A DNA stretch of 49,440 bases from JANYJJ01 sp043749975 (lineage in GTDB: Bacteria > Pseudomonadota > Gammaproteobacteria > Burkholderiales > Burkholderiaceae_C). The position numbers and the translations under genes were made by a program. The notes beneath the pieces were generated by a model, which made no database searches, had not been told where the DNA came from, and saw only the letters and a program-made list of their open reading frames with translations. Shown in pieces: positions 41,880 to 49,440 of this stretch (within the stretch, counting starts at the first letter, position 1; each line of letters starts with the position of its first letter). The stretch covers positions 1 through 49,440 of the forward strand of contig JAYVCL010000149.1 in assembly GCA_043749975.1 (NCBI GenBank), in the 5' to 3' direction.

Positions 41880-41910
41880 AATTGGATTAGCAACTTCCGC
41901 TAATCCAATT
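41880..41910. promoter_or_regulatory. Perfect 12-bp palindromic operator before fic
   Basis: AATTGGATTAGC (41880-41891) and GCTAATCCAATT (41899-41910) are perfect inverted repeats 7 bases apart, ending 6 bases before the fic ATG. A dimeric regulator bound here would cover the translation start region. The Fic protein itself ends in a winged-helix-like domain and could be the ligand. I see no convincing -10/-35 pair. Confidence 0.7.
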
Positions 41911-41916
41911 CAGACC

Positions 41917-43107
41917 ATGAATCGAACGCCAACCGGCCGCTACGAACCCAGCATCGCTGCCGGCATGGCCTGCAAGGGCTTTGTTCCTGAGCCCTTGCCG
42001 CCGTCGCCACCGCTGGAAATCAGCGCAGATCTTCAAGACAAGCTCGATCAGGCCCACCTCGCGCTCGGCCGACTCGACAGCTTGACCACGCTGCTGCCAG
42101 ACGCGCAAACCTTTCTCTACAGCTACGTGCGCAAAGAAGCGGTGCTTTCGTCACAGATCGAAGGCACGCGATCCTCTTTGGCCGACCTGATGCTGTTCGA
42201 AGCAGACGGCGCTCCGGGCGTGCCGATTGACGACGTGACCGAAGTGTCCTGCTATGTCGCGGCGCTCGACCACGGGGTGAAACGCCTGCACGAGGGCCTG
42301 CCCCTGTCGTCCCGCCTGATTCGCGAACTGCACGAAAAGCTCATGCAGTCTGGGCGCGGAGCAGGCAAGGCACCGGGCGAGTTCCGCCGGGTCCAGAACT
42401 GGGTTGGTGGGGCCACGCCGTCGGCGGCCGAGCTGGTGCCGCCGCCGCCTCAGTTTGTCGAGCCGTGCGTGGCCGACCTGGAGCGGTTTCTGAATGACCT
42501 GCCCAAACGCCATTCACCGCTCATCAAGGCGGCTCTCGCGCATGTTCAGTTCGAGACCATTCATCCTTTCCTCGACGGCAACGGCCGAGTCGGCCGCTTG
42601 CTGATTCCGCTTTTGCTGCTGAGTGAGAAGGTGCTGCAGGAGCCTTTGCTCTACCTGAGCCTTTACTTCAAAGTGCACCGCGCCCGCTACTACGATTTGC
42701 TCACCCACGTGCGCCGCACCGGCGACTGGGAGACCTGGCTCGAATTCTTTGCCGACGCCGTGCGATTGAGCGCCGCGCAGGCTGTCGAAACGGCGCGAGC
42801 CATCACGGCGCTGGTGGCTGCCGATCGCCAGCGCATCGCCGCACTGGGCCGGCTCGCGCCAAGCGCCATCTTGGTGTTCGACGCCCTGACTCGCCGCCCG
42901 GTGCGCAGCATTCCCAACATCTGCGCCGAGACGGGGCAAAGCGCGATGACCGTGGCCAGCGCATTGGGCCGGCTCGGTGAGCGCCTCGGGATGGTCAAAG
43001 AGCTGACAGGCAAGCGCCGCAATCGGGTCTATGGCTACATTGCTTATCTCGACACGCTCAATCGCGAGGCGCTGTTCGACACGCCGCCGCCAGACCGGGC
43101 CGAATAG
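41917..43107 (+). CDS. Fic-family AMP-transferase with N-terminal inhibitory motif
   Basis: A 396-residue Fic protein. The catalytic motif is complete: H216-PFLDGNGRVGR227. The N-terminal inhibitory motif (S/T)xxxE(G/N) is present as S78-SQI-E82-G83, which makes it a class II Fic whose activity is self-restrained. The domain layout is an N-terminal four-helix region, the Fic core (about 130-270) and a C-terminal winged-helix-like segment (about 320-385, PVRSIPNICAETGQSAMTVASALGRLGERLGMV). Such proteins usually AMPylate target proteins and may act as regulators or toxins. It lies 33 bases upstream of the restriction-modification gene on the same strand and behind a strong palindrome. Confidence 0.93.
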   Translation: MNRTPTGRYEPSIAAGMACKGFVPEPLPPSPPLEISADLQDKLDQAHLALGRLDSLTTLLPDAQTFLYSYVRKEAVLSSQIEGTRSSLADLMLFEADGAPGVPIDDVTEVSCYVAALDHGVKRLHEGLPLSSRLIRELHEKLMQSGRGAGKAPGEFRRVQNWVGGATPSAAELVPPPPQFVEPCVADLERFLNDLPKRHSPLIKAALAHVQFETIHPFLDGNGRVGRLLIPLLLLSEKVLQEPLLYLSLYFKVHRARYYDLLTHVRRTGDWETWLEFFADAVRLSAAQAVETARAITALVAADRQRIAALGRLAPSAILVFDALTRRPVRSIPNICAETGQSAMTVASALGRLGERLGMVKELTGKRRNRVYGYIAYLDTLNREALFDTPPPDRAE

Positions 43108-43140
43108 TCGGCTCGTCAACGCCCACCTGAAAGCCGCCCC

Positions 43141-46053
43141 GTGCCCTTGTCCTGGAACGAAATTCGCGACCGCGCCACGGCGTTCTCGCACGACTGGAAA
43201 CACAACGAGTCGGAAGACGCCGACGCCAAGTCCTTCCTCGACGATTTCTTCAACGTCTTCGGCGTGCAGCGTCGCAAGGTGGCCAGCTTCGAGCGCAGGG
43301 TCAAGAAGCTCGATGGGCGCGACGGCTACATCGACCTGCTCTGGAAAGGCACCTTGCTGGTCGAGCAAAAGAGCCGGGGCAAAGACCTGGCTCGCGCCTA
43401 CCGCCAGGCCAAGGATTATTTGCCTCATCTGAGCGACGACGACTGGCCGCGCTTCATTCTGGTGTGCGACTTCTGGCATTTCGAGCTGCACGACCTCGAC
43501 GAAGACAAGCTGCACCGTTTCACGTTGCGCGAGCTGCCCAAGAAGATTCACCTATTCCACTTCATCGCCGGCTACAGCAAGCAGCGCATCCGCGAGCAAG
43601 ACCCGATCAACGTTCGCGCGGTGCAGGCCATGGGCGTGCTGCACGACGCGCTCAAACGCGACGGCTACACCGGCCACGATCTCGAAGTGTTCCTGGTGCG
43701 GCTGCTGTTCTGCCTGTTCGCCGACGACACCGGCATCTTCCAGCCCAAAGACAGCTTTCACGACCTGATCGACTTTCACACGCATGTCGATGGCAGCGAC
43801 ACCGGCGCGGTGCTCGACCAGCTTTTCAACACACTGAACCGCAAGTCAGAAGACCGGCAAAAGTCACTGGCCGAACACTACACCGCCTTCCCGTATGTGA
43901 ACGGTCGCCTGTTCGAAGAACGGCTGTCGCAGCCATCGTTCAACGCGGCCATGCGCACGCAACTGCTGGCGGTGTGCAGCCTCAACTGGGGTGCCATCTC
44001 GCCGGCCATTTTCGGTGCCATGTTCCAGAAGGTGATGGAGCTGGACGACAAGGCGCGCCGCCGCGAGCTGGGCGCGCACTACACCAGCGAGGTCAACATC
44101 CTGCGTCTGATCGGCCCGCTGTTTCTCGACGATCTGCGCGCCGAGCTCGACTCGGTCAAGGGCAACAAGAACAAGCTGTTCGCGTTTCACAAGAAGCTGC
44201 AAACGCTGGCCTTCCTCGACCCGGCCTGCGGCTGCGGAAACTTTCTGGTGGTGGCCTACCGCGAGCTGCGCCGCATCGAGCTCGATGTGCTGCGAGCTGC
44301 CAGCCACTTCGGCCAGCAGATCGGCCAGGTGTTCGACTTTCTGCGCGTCGATGTGGACCAGTTCCACGGCATCGAGATCGAAGAGTTCCCGGCGCAGATT
44401 GCGCAGGTCGCACTGTGGCTCACCGACCACCAGATGAACGTGGAAGCGGGCGAGGAGTTCGGCGAGCCGATGCTGCGCATTCCGCTGACCAAGAGCGCAC
44501 ACATTCGCCACGGCAACGCGCTGCGAATCGACTGGGCCGAGTTCGTTCCGCCGCAGCGCCTGAGCTACATCCTGGGCAACCCGCCGTTCATCGGCAAGCA
44601 ATACCAGAGCAGGGCGCAGAAGGCCGATTTGGCGTCGGTGACGCAGGGCATCAAAGGTGCGGGCGTGCTCGACTTCGTGGCCGGCTGGTACGTCAAGGCG
44701 GCGCAGTACGTCATGACCACGCCCGACAGCTTTGCCGGCGTGGCGGCCAAGGCGAATGTCGGGCGCAAGGCGTTCAAGGACGTCAAGTTCGGGCAAGCCG
44801 CATCGGGCTTCGGCGATCTGTTCGCCGATGCCGATTCGGTCGAAACCACGGCGCGCCGCTCGGTGCGCTGCGCCTTCGTTTCGACCAACAGCATCACGCA
44901 AGGCGAGCAGGTGGGTGTGCTGTGGGGCTGGCTGCTGGCGCAGGGTGTGCACATCCAGTTCGCGCACCGCACCTTCAAGTGGAGCAACGAGGCGCCGGGC
45001 AAGGCAGCCGTGCATTGCGTGATCGTCGGCTTCGGCGCCGACGAGGTGAAGACGAAACGATTGTTCGAGTACGCAGAGATCGACAAGGAGCCGCTGGAGG
45101 TCAAAGCGGGCAACATCAACCCGTACTTGGTTGATGCGCCGGACGTGGCCTTGCCTTCGCGTCGCCAGCCCATTTGCGCTGTGCCCGACATCCTGTTCGG
45201 AAGTAAACCCACCGACGGCGGAAACCTCTTGCTTGATCGCTCGGCAAAGGATGAATTGGTTCGCCTGGAGCCCGACACTGCAAAATACATCCGCACGTAT
45301 TTAAGCGCGGAAGAGTTCTTGAACGGCCCGCCCCGGTATTGCTTGTGGCTTAAGGACTGCCCACCGACGACTCTCAAGCGTTTGCCGATGACCTTGAAGC
45401 GAGTTGAGGCGGTTGCCTCGTTCCGGAAACAGAGCACTAAGGAGGCGACGCGGCGGAACGCTGCAACCCCTGCTGTGTTTGCCGAAGATCGGCAGCCCAT
45501 CGAGAATTATCTGGCGATACCTAAGACTTCCTCTGAGCGTCGCTCGTTCGTCCCGATGGGCTTCCTGACTGCGGACACGGTCGTTGCCAGTGAGCTTTTC
45601 ACCATTGCCGGCGCGCGAGTCAAGCACTTCGGCATCCTCAGCTCCACCATGCACAACGCCTGGGTGCGCTACACCTGCGGCCGCTTGAAGAGCGACTTCC
45701 GCTACTCGGCCAGCATCGTCTACAACAACTTCCCGTGGCCGCTGGCACTCGCGCCGTCGCTCTTGCAGGAGGAAAAAGGCCAGAAGCTGCAAGCCGCCAT
45801 CGAGGTCGCGGCGCAAGCGGTGCTCGCTGCGCGTGCCGCACACACCGGTGCGTCGCTGGCCGACCTGTACGACCCGAACACGATGCCGGCCAATCTGGTC
45901 AAGGCTCACCGTGACCTGGACCGCGCTGTCGACGCGGGCTACCTCGCGGTGTTGCCCCCAGGGGTGGGCAAACCGAAGCTCGACACCGATGCCCAGCGGG
46001 TGGCTTTTCTGTTCGCGTTGTACGCGCACCTGAGCAGCCTGTTCGCAGCATGA
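43141..46053 (+). CDS. Type IIL (MmeI-like) restriction-modification enzyme
   Basis: A 970-residue single-chain endonuclease-methyltransferase. The N-terminal nuclease has D65-x9-E75-Q-K77 (GYIDLLWKGTLLVEQKSRG), the spacing known for MmeI. A helical linker follows, then methyltransferase motif X (GAHYTSEVNI, 311-320), motif I (DPACGCGNF, 360-368) and motif IV NPPF (480-483), an N6-adenine type. The target-recognition region (about 640-830) has FRYSASIVYNNFPWP near its end. MmeI-like enzymes methylate one strand and cut about 20 bases away. Bases 45181-45540 are visibly poorer in G+C than the flanks, consistent with exchange of the recognition domain. The start is GTG 43141. The stop overlaps the lipB start as ATGA. 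Confidence 0.92.
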   Translation: MPLSWNEIRDRATAFSHDWKHNESEDADAKSFLDDFFNVFGVQRRKVASFERRVKKLDGRDGYIDLLWKGTLLVEQKSRGKDLARAYRQAKDYLPHLSDDDWPRFILVCDFWHFELHDLDEDKLHRFTLRELPKKIHLFHFIAGYSKQRIREQDPINVRAVQAMGVLHDALKRDGYTGHDLEVFLVRLLFCLFADDTGIFQPKDSFHDLIDFHTHVDGSDTGAVLDQLFNTLNRKSEDRQKSLAEHYTAFPYVNGRLFEERLSQPSFNAAMRTQLLAVCSLNWGAISPAIFGAMFQKVMELDDKARRRELGAHYTSEVNILRLIGPLFLDDLRAELDSVKGNKNKLFAFHKKLQTLAFLDPACGCGNFLVVAYRELRRIELDVLRAASHFGQQIGQVFDFLRVDVDQFHGIEIEEFPAQIAQVALWLTDHQMNVEAGEEFGEPMLRIPLTKSAHIRHGNALRIDWAEFVPPQRLSYILGNPPFIGKQYQSRAQKADLASVTQGIKGAGVLDFVAGWYVKAAQYVMTTPDSFAGVAAKANVGRKAFKDVKFGQAASGFGDLFADADSVETTARRSVRCAFVSTNSITQGEQVGVLWGWLLAQGVHIQFAHRTFKWSNEAPGKAAVHCVIVGFGADEVKTKRLFEYAEIDKEPLEVKAGNINPYLVDAPDVALPSRRQPICAVPDILFGSKPTDGGNLLLDRSAKDELVRLEPDTAKYIRTYLSAEEFLNGPPRYCLWLKDCPPTTLKRLPMTLKRVEAVASFRKQSTKEATRRNAATPAVFAEDRQPIENYLAIPKTSSERRSFVPMGFLTADTVVASELFTIAGARVKHFGILSSTMHNAWVRYTCGRLKSDFRYSASIVYNNFPWPLALAPSLLQEEKGQKLQAAIEVAAQAVLAARAAHTGASLADLYDPNTMPANLVKAHRDLDRAVDAGYLAVLPPGVGKPKLDTDAQRVAFLFALYAHLSSLFAA

Positions 46054-46730
46054 GCGCGTTTTTCTGTTCGCTCGTCCGCCCGCTCGGCCACGTCGCCTAC
46101 GCCCCCACGCTGGCCGCGATGCAAGCCTTCACCGAGGCCCGCAGCCCTGACACACCCGACCAAATCTGGCTCTGCCAGCACCCGCCCGTCTACACGCAAG
46201 GCCTGGCCGGCAAGGCCGAGCATGTGTTGCATGCGGGTGCCATTCCGATCGTGCAAACGAACCGCGGCGGGCAGGTGACGTATCACGGGCCGGGGCAGGT
46301 GGTGGCCTATCCGCTGATCGACTTGAAGCGCTTGAACATCTACGTGAAGGAATATGTCTACCGCATTGAGCAGGCCGTCATCAAGACGCTGGAACACTTC
46401 GGCGTGACCGGGCACCGCGTCACCGGCGCTCCCGGCATCTACGTGAAGTTGGACGATCCGTTTGGCCATGCGGCGCTCGATCCGCAGCGTGCGCACTTGT
46501 TTGAAGGGCTCGGAAAAATCGCTGCGCTGGGCATCAAGGTGAGCCGCCACTGCACCTACCACGGTGTGGCGCTGAACGTGGCGATGGACCTGCAACCCTT
46601 CAGCGGCATCAACCCGTGTGGGTACGCGGGCTTGCAAACGGTGGACCTTTCTACAATCGGGGCTCAGGTGTCGAGCGACGAGGTGGCCGAGGTACTGGCT
46701 GCCAAGCTCGTGACCTACCTGAGCCCTTGA
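46050..46730 (+). CDS. lipB: Octanoyl-ACP:protein N-octanoyltransferase LipB
   Basis: A 226-residue LipB, which moves octanoate from acyl carrier protein to lipoyl domains (PDH, OGDH, glycine cleavage). Signatures are IWLCQHPPVYTQGLAGKAEHVL, NRGGQVTYHGPGQVVAYPLIDLKR and GAPGIYVKL, then KIAALGIKVSRHCTYHGVALNV with the catalytic Cys in PCGYAGLQTV and Lys in IAALGIKVS. The ATG lies within the stop of the restriction-modification gene (46050-46053), so its translation now depends at least partly on that island, unless an internal promoter exists. lipA follows 28 bases later. Confidence 0.96.
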   Translation: MSAFFCSLVRPLGHVAYAPTLAAMQAFTEARSPDTPDQIWLCQHPPVYTQGLAGKAEHVLHAGAIPIVQTNRGGQVTYHGPGQVVAYPLIDLKRLNIYVKEYVYRIEQAVIKTLEHFGVTGHRVTGAPGIYVKLDDPFGHAALDPQRAHLFEGLGKIAALGIKVSRHCTYHGVALNVAMDLQPFSGINPCGYAGLQTVDLSTIGAQVSSDEVAEVLAAKLVTYLSP

Positions 46731-46758
46731 TCCACTCCGGGTTTCCCCAGAAGCGCAC

Positions 46759-47784
46759 ATGAGCAACCCTGACGTGACCTCCCCGACCGCAGCGCCTGTT
46801 TCGACACCGGCGTACGACGCCACGGTGAAGCAGAAATCGCTGGCCAAAACGGCGCGCATCCCGATCAAGATCGTGCCTCTTCAAGTTCATGAAACGCTCA
46901 AAAAGCCCGACTGGATCCGCGTCAAGGCCGCCTCACCCAGCACGCGCTTCTACGAAATCAAAAGCATCTTGCGCGAGCACAAGCTGCACAGCGTGTGCGA
47001 GGAAGCCAGTTGCCCGAACATCGGTGAATGCTTCGGCAAGGGCACGGCCACCTTCATGATCATGGGCGACAAGTGCACCCGCCGTTGCCCGTTTTGCGAC
47101 GTGGGCCACGGCCGCCCCGACCCGCTGGACGCCAACGAGCCGCTGAACCTGGCCAAGACAATCGCCGCGCTCAAGCTGCAATACGTGGTGATCACCAGCG
47201 TTGATCGCGACGACCTGCGCGACGGCGGCGCGGCACATTTTGTGGAATGCATTCAGCGCACCCGTGAGCTGTCACCGGCCACCCGGATCGAGATTTTGAC
47301 GCCCGACTTTCGGGGCCGCATGGATCGCGCGCTCGACATCCTGATGGCCGCACCGCCCGACGTGATGAATCACAACCTGGAAACCACGCCGCGCCTGTAC
47401 AAAGAAGCGCGGCCAGGGTCCGACTACCAGTACAGCCTGAACCTGCTGAAGCGCTTCAAACAATTTGCACCCCAGGTGCCGACCAAAAGCGGTGTGATGG
47501 TGGGCCTGGGCGAAACCGACGAAGAGATTTTGCAGGTCATGCGCGACATGCGCGAACACCAGATCGACATGCTCACCATCGGCCAGTACCTGGCACCCAG
47601 CGGCCACCACTTGCCGGTTCGGCGCTATGTGCATCCAGACACGTTCAAGATGTTCGAGGCACAGGCCGCCAAGATGGGATTCACCCACGCCGCCGTGGGG
47701 GCCATGGTGCGCAGCAGCTACCACGCCGATGAGCAGGCGCAAGCCGCTGGCGTGACCAACGCCGTCACAGTGGCGGCGGTCTGA
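46759..47784 (+). CDS. lipA: Lipoyl synthase LipA
   Basis: A 341-residue radical SAM enzyme inserting two sulfurs into protein-bound octanoyl groups. It holds both [4Fe-4S] sites: auxiliary C80-x4-C85-x5-C91 (CEEASCPNIGEC) and radical SAM C106-x3-C110-x2-C113 (CTRRCPFC). Other marks are TFMIMGDKCTRRCPFCDVGHGRP, HNLETTPRLYK and the C-terminal RSSYHADEQ. Together with lipB it completes lipoate assembly and would serve the aceE-type dehydrogenase elsewhere in the window. It converges with the TlpA-like gene. Confidence 0.97.
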   Translation: MSNPDVTSPTAAPVSTPAYDATVKQKSLAKTARIPIKIVPLQVHETLKKPDWIRVKAASPSTRFYEIKSILREHKLHSVCEEASCPNIGECFGKGTATFMIMGDKCTRRCPFCDVGHGRPDPLDANEPLNLAKTIAALKLQYVVITSVDRDDLRDGGAAHFVECIQRTRELSPATRIEILTPDFRGRMDRALDILMAAPPDVMNHNLETTPRLYKEARPGSDYQYSLNLLKRFKQFAPQVPTKSGVMVGLGETDEEILQVMRDMREHQIDMLTIGQYLAPSGHHLPVRRYVHPDTFKMFEAQAAKMGFTHAAVGAMVRSSYHADEQAQAAGVTNAVTVAAV

Positions 47785-47803
47785 GCGGCGAAGGCTGTGG
47801 TGC

Positions 47804-48313
47804 CTACGTTTGCGCCAGCAGCTTCTCGACCAGGCGATGCAAGGCTGCAAAGTCGGGCTCGCCGACGTAGCGCTTCACGATCTGCCCCTTCTTGTCGATC
47901 AGCAGTGTCGTCGGCGTGAGCTTCACGTCGCCGAAGCTGCGCGCGAACTGGCCGGTGTTGTCGATCACGATGGTGAAAGGAAGTTGTCGGGTTTCGGCAA
48001 AATTCACGACATAGGCGGGTGGGTCGTAACTCATGGCAACGGCCAGGGTCTCGAATCCGCGATCTTTGAATTTCGTGTGCATGGCCACGATTTGTGGCAT
48101 TTCCTGAACACAGGCTGTACAACTGGTGGCCCAAAAGTTCACCAACACCACCTTTCCGCGCAACTGGTCGGTGTTCGTTCTTGTGCCGTCGAGTCGGGTG
48201 TAAGCCACAGTCGGCGCAAGTTCTTGCCGGTCTGTGACGGGGCGCGACAGGTAGGCACCCGCCCCGATTGCCAAGGCAAGCGCGGCAGCGGCAACATAGG
48301 GAGCAGTTTTCAT
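47804..48313 (-). CDS. TlpA/ResA-like periplasmic thiol-disulfide protein
   Basis: A 169-residue thioredoxin-fold protein with an N-terminal membrane anchor or signal (TAPYVAAAALALAIGAGAYL). The active site is W61-ATS-C65-TA-C68, a CxxC in the FWATSCTACVQEMP context typical of TlpA/ResA reductases. The cis-proline segment is KLTPTTLLIDKKG. Such proteins reduce cysteines in cytochrome c maturation or other envelope proteins. The start ATG 48313 is 12 bases from the divergent DUF4197 gene, so promoters must overlap. The partner substrate is unknown. Confidence 0.92.
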   Translation of the reverse strand: MKTAPYVAAAALALAIGAGAYLSRPVTDRQELAPTVAYTRLDGTRTNTDQLRGKVVLVNFWATSCTACVQEMPQIVAMHTKFKDRGFETLAVAMSYDPPAYVVNFAETRQLPFTIVIDNTGQFARSFGDVKLTPTTLLIDKKGQIVKRYVGEPDFAALHRLVEKLLAQT

Positions 48314-48325
48314 TGGAGAGTCATC

Positions 48326-49012
48326 ATGAAGCGCAGAAAGTTTACGTCAGTGCTCGTTTCTTCGACCGTGCTGTGGGCGCTCGCTCTCGACGCCCGTGCC
48401 GAGTTGTCGGAGCTTGACGCAGCCTCGGGCATTCGGGCTGCGCTGGAGCGAGGTGCGGTATCGGCCGTCGGGCTGCTGGGCAAGGCCGATGGTTTCATGG
48501 GCAACCCGCTGGTGCGCATCCCTTTGCCGGGCTTCCTGAACGAGGCTGCCAAGTTGTTGAAAGTCATTGGCCAGCAACAGCGTGTCGATGAGTTGGTGAC
48601 AGCGATGAACCGCGCTGCCGAGGCGGCGGTGCCCGAGGCCAAGACCTTGCTGGTGAGTGCCGTCAAGTCGATGAGTGTTGACGATGCCAAGCGCATCCTG
48701 TCCGGTGGCGACAACTCGGTGACGCAGTTCTTTGCCGACAAGACCCGCCAGCCACTCGGCGTGAAGTTTTTGCCCATCGTGACCAAGGCGACCGACAAGG
48801 TGGCGCTGGCCGATAAATACAACGCCGTGGCGGGCAAGGCGTCCGGCGTGGGTTTGCTGAAGAAGGAGGACGCCAACATTCAACAATACGTCACGGGCAA
48901 GGCCCTGGACGGGCTGTACCTGATGATCGGCGAAGAAGAGAAGAAGATTCGCCAGGATCCGATCAGCACCGGCAGCGCCATCCTGAAAAAAGTATTCGGC
49001 TCGCTCAAGTGA
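48326..49012 (+). CDS. DUF4197-type secreted protein
   Basis: A 228-residue protein with the signal peptide MKRRKFTSVLVSSTVLWALALDARA, whose twin arginines make Tat export conceivable. The mature part is DUF4197-like: ELDAASGIRAALERGAVSAVGLLGKADGFMGNPLVRIPLPGFL, then RILSGGDNSVTQFFADKTRQPLGVKFLPIVTKATDKVALADKYN and ALDGLYLMIGEEEKKIRQDP. The family is helical, secreted and of unknown function. ATG 48326 has GGAGAG upstream; the longer open frame is antisense to the TlpA-like gene. Confidence 0.9.
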   Translation: MKRRKFTSVLVSSTVLWALALDARAELSELDAASGIRAALERGAVSAVGLLGKADGFMGNPLVRIPLPGFLNEAAKLLKVIGQQQRVDELVTAMNRAAEAAVPEAKTLLVSAVKSMSVDDAKRILSGGDNSVTQFFADKTRQPLGVKFLPIVTKATDKVALADKYNAVAGKASGVGLLKKEDANIQQYVTGKALDGLYLMIGEEEKKIRQDPISTGSAILKKVFGSLK

Positions 49013-49066
49013 GCGTTCGACGCGCGCCCTTGCATCCAACGCAGACCTCACCACGTACCTTGATCC

Positions 49067-49440
49067 ATGAGCATGAAAAGCCCGATCCGCTCCGCTGCGC
49101 ATTTTGTTGACAGCGGCATCGCCGGGGGTGCCCCGTTTGCCCTGGCACCGCCCGCAGAGCGCGTCGAGCCTGCCCGTGTGCTGGTGCTGTTCGGTGCCGA
49201 CTGGGACGACCGGCACCTGCCCCGCTACGAGCGCAGCGGTCGCTACCGCTTTCATGAACACGGCTTCGACCTGTTCCGCTTTCCCAGCAACGCGCGCCTG
49301 ATGTGGTTCAACGTGTGGCGCTTCGTCGACCGCATGGTCGCGCGTTACGCCGGCCGCATCGACGCGGTGTTCAGCTCGAACGAGCAGTTCGGTGCGCTGG
49401 CGGCCGCCTTGATCGCGCAGCGCCTGGGCCTTCCCGGCCC
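49067..49440 (+). CDS. N-terminal part of a probable ATP-grasp protein (cut by window end)
   Basis: The frame from ATG 49067 stays open to the last base (124 codons). It reads MSMKSPIRSAAHFVDSGIAG, then a Rossmann-like VLVLFGADWDDRHLPRYERSGRYRFHEHGFDLFRFP and GRIDAVFSSNEQFGALAAALIAQRLGLPG. The last segment resembles the pre-ATP-grasp domain of carbamoyl-phosphate-synthase/biotin-carboxylase-like enzymes, where the bound substrate helix precedes the ATP-grasp fold. An internal ATG at 49073 is an alternative start. Without the catalytic part the assignment is tentative. Confidence 0.55.
   Translation, partial: MSMKSPIRSAAHFVDSGIAGGAPFALAPPAERVEPARVLVLFGADWDDRHLPRYERSGRYRFHEHGFDLFRFPSNARLMWFNVWRFVDRMVARYAGRIDAVFSSNEQFGALAAALIAQRLGLPG

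Overview
The window is GC-rich (about two thirds G+C) chromosomal DNA. Protein similarity and gene order (a box-type benzoyl-CoA cluster, phoH-ybeY, dac-dat-ybeD-lipB-lipA) point to a betaproteobacterium of the order Burkholderiales, of the Rubrivivax/Leptothrix/Methylibium kind. That placement is inference. I saw no rRNA, tRNA or CRISPR array.

Layout. 1-3171: the 3' end of a PQQ-type sugar dehydrogenase gene, a small c-type cytochrome, a type II toxin-antitoxin remnant with a truncated PIN toxin, a secreted Cys-rich protein, and a small gene that carries a palindromic repeat in frame. 3299-10079 (minus strand): fba, ilvA, aceE and paaH. 10324-23745: an aerobic benzoate (benzoyl-CoA/box) catabolic region. 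boxA, boxB, boxC and the regulator boxR lie on the minus strand. Divergent from them are bclA (benzoate-CoA ligase), an alpha/beta hydrolase and a five-gene branched-chain-amino-acid-type ABC importer, probably for the aromatic acid. A complete antitoxin/PIN-toxin pair is lodged inside the importer operon. Matching operators of the form TGCA-N6-TGCA enclose the predicted -10 boxes of boxR and boxC. 23957-29896: assorted genes, namely an ABM-fold protein, a GNAT acetyltransferase, a B12-binding radical SAM protein with unusual cysteine spacing, a FAH-family hydrolase, creA, a DUF4864 protein and ruvA. 30156-32756: a two-component system. 32818-36434: phoH, ybeY, a CorA-like transporter and hemB. 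Between hemB and hemJ lies a candidate small RNA with its own terminator. 36745-41813: hemJ, a VanZ-like protein, a [2Fe-2S] ferredoxin, a hydrolase, a D,D-carboxypeptidase, D-amino-acid aminotransferase and ybeD. 41917-46053: an island of a Fic protein and a MmeI-like type IIL restriction-modification enzyme, placed between ybeD and lipB. 46050 to the end: lipB, lipA, a TlpA-like thioredoxin, a DUF4197 protein and the start of a probable ATP-grasp protein.

How the parts work together. BclA makes benzoyl-CoA. BoxA and BoxB epoxidise it, BoxC opens the ring, and PaaH can oxidise the later 3-hydroxyadipyl-CoA. The pathway's aldehyde dehydrogenase (BoxD) and thiolase are not in this window. BoxR probably senses benzoyl-CoA.

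Most unusual signals. First, a family of about 80-nt modular palindromic elements that share a loop core but have differing, compensated stems. Three copies begin exactly 2 nt after a stop codon and a fourth is in frame inside a gene. Second, the Fic/type IIL island, with a perfect 12-bp palindrome before fic, a compositionally distinct segment in the target-recognition region, and a 4-bp overlap onto essential lipB. Third, a 238-bp MITE-like element between boxA and paaH. Fourth, the candidate sRNA between hemB and hemJ.
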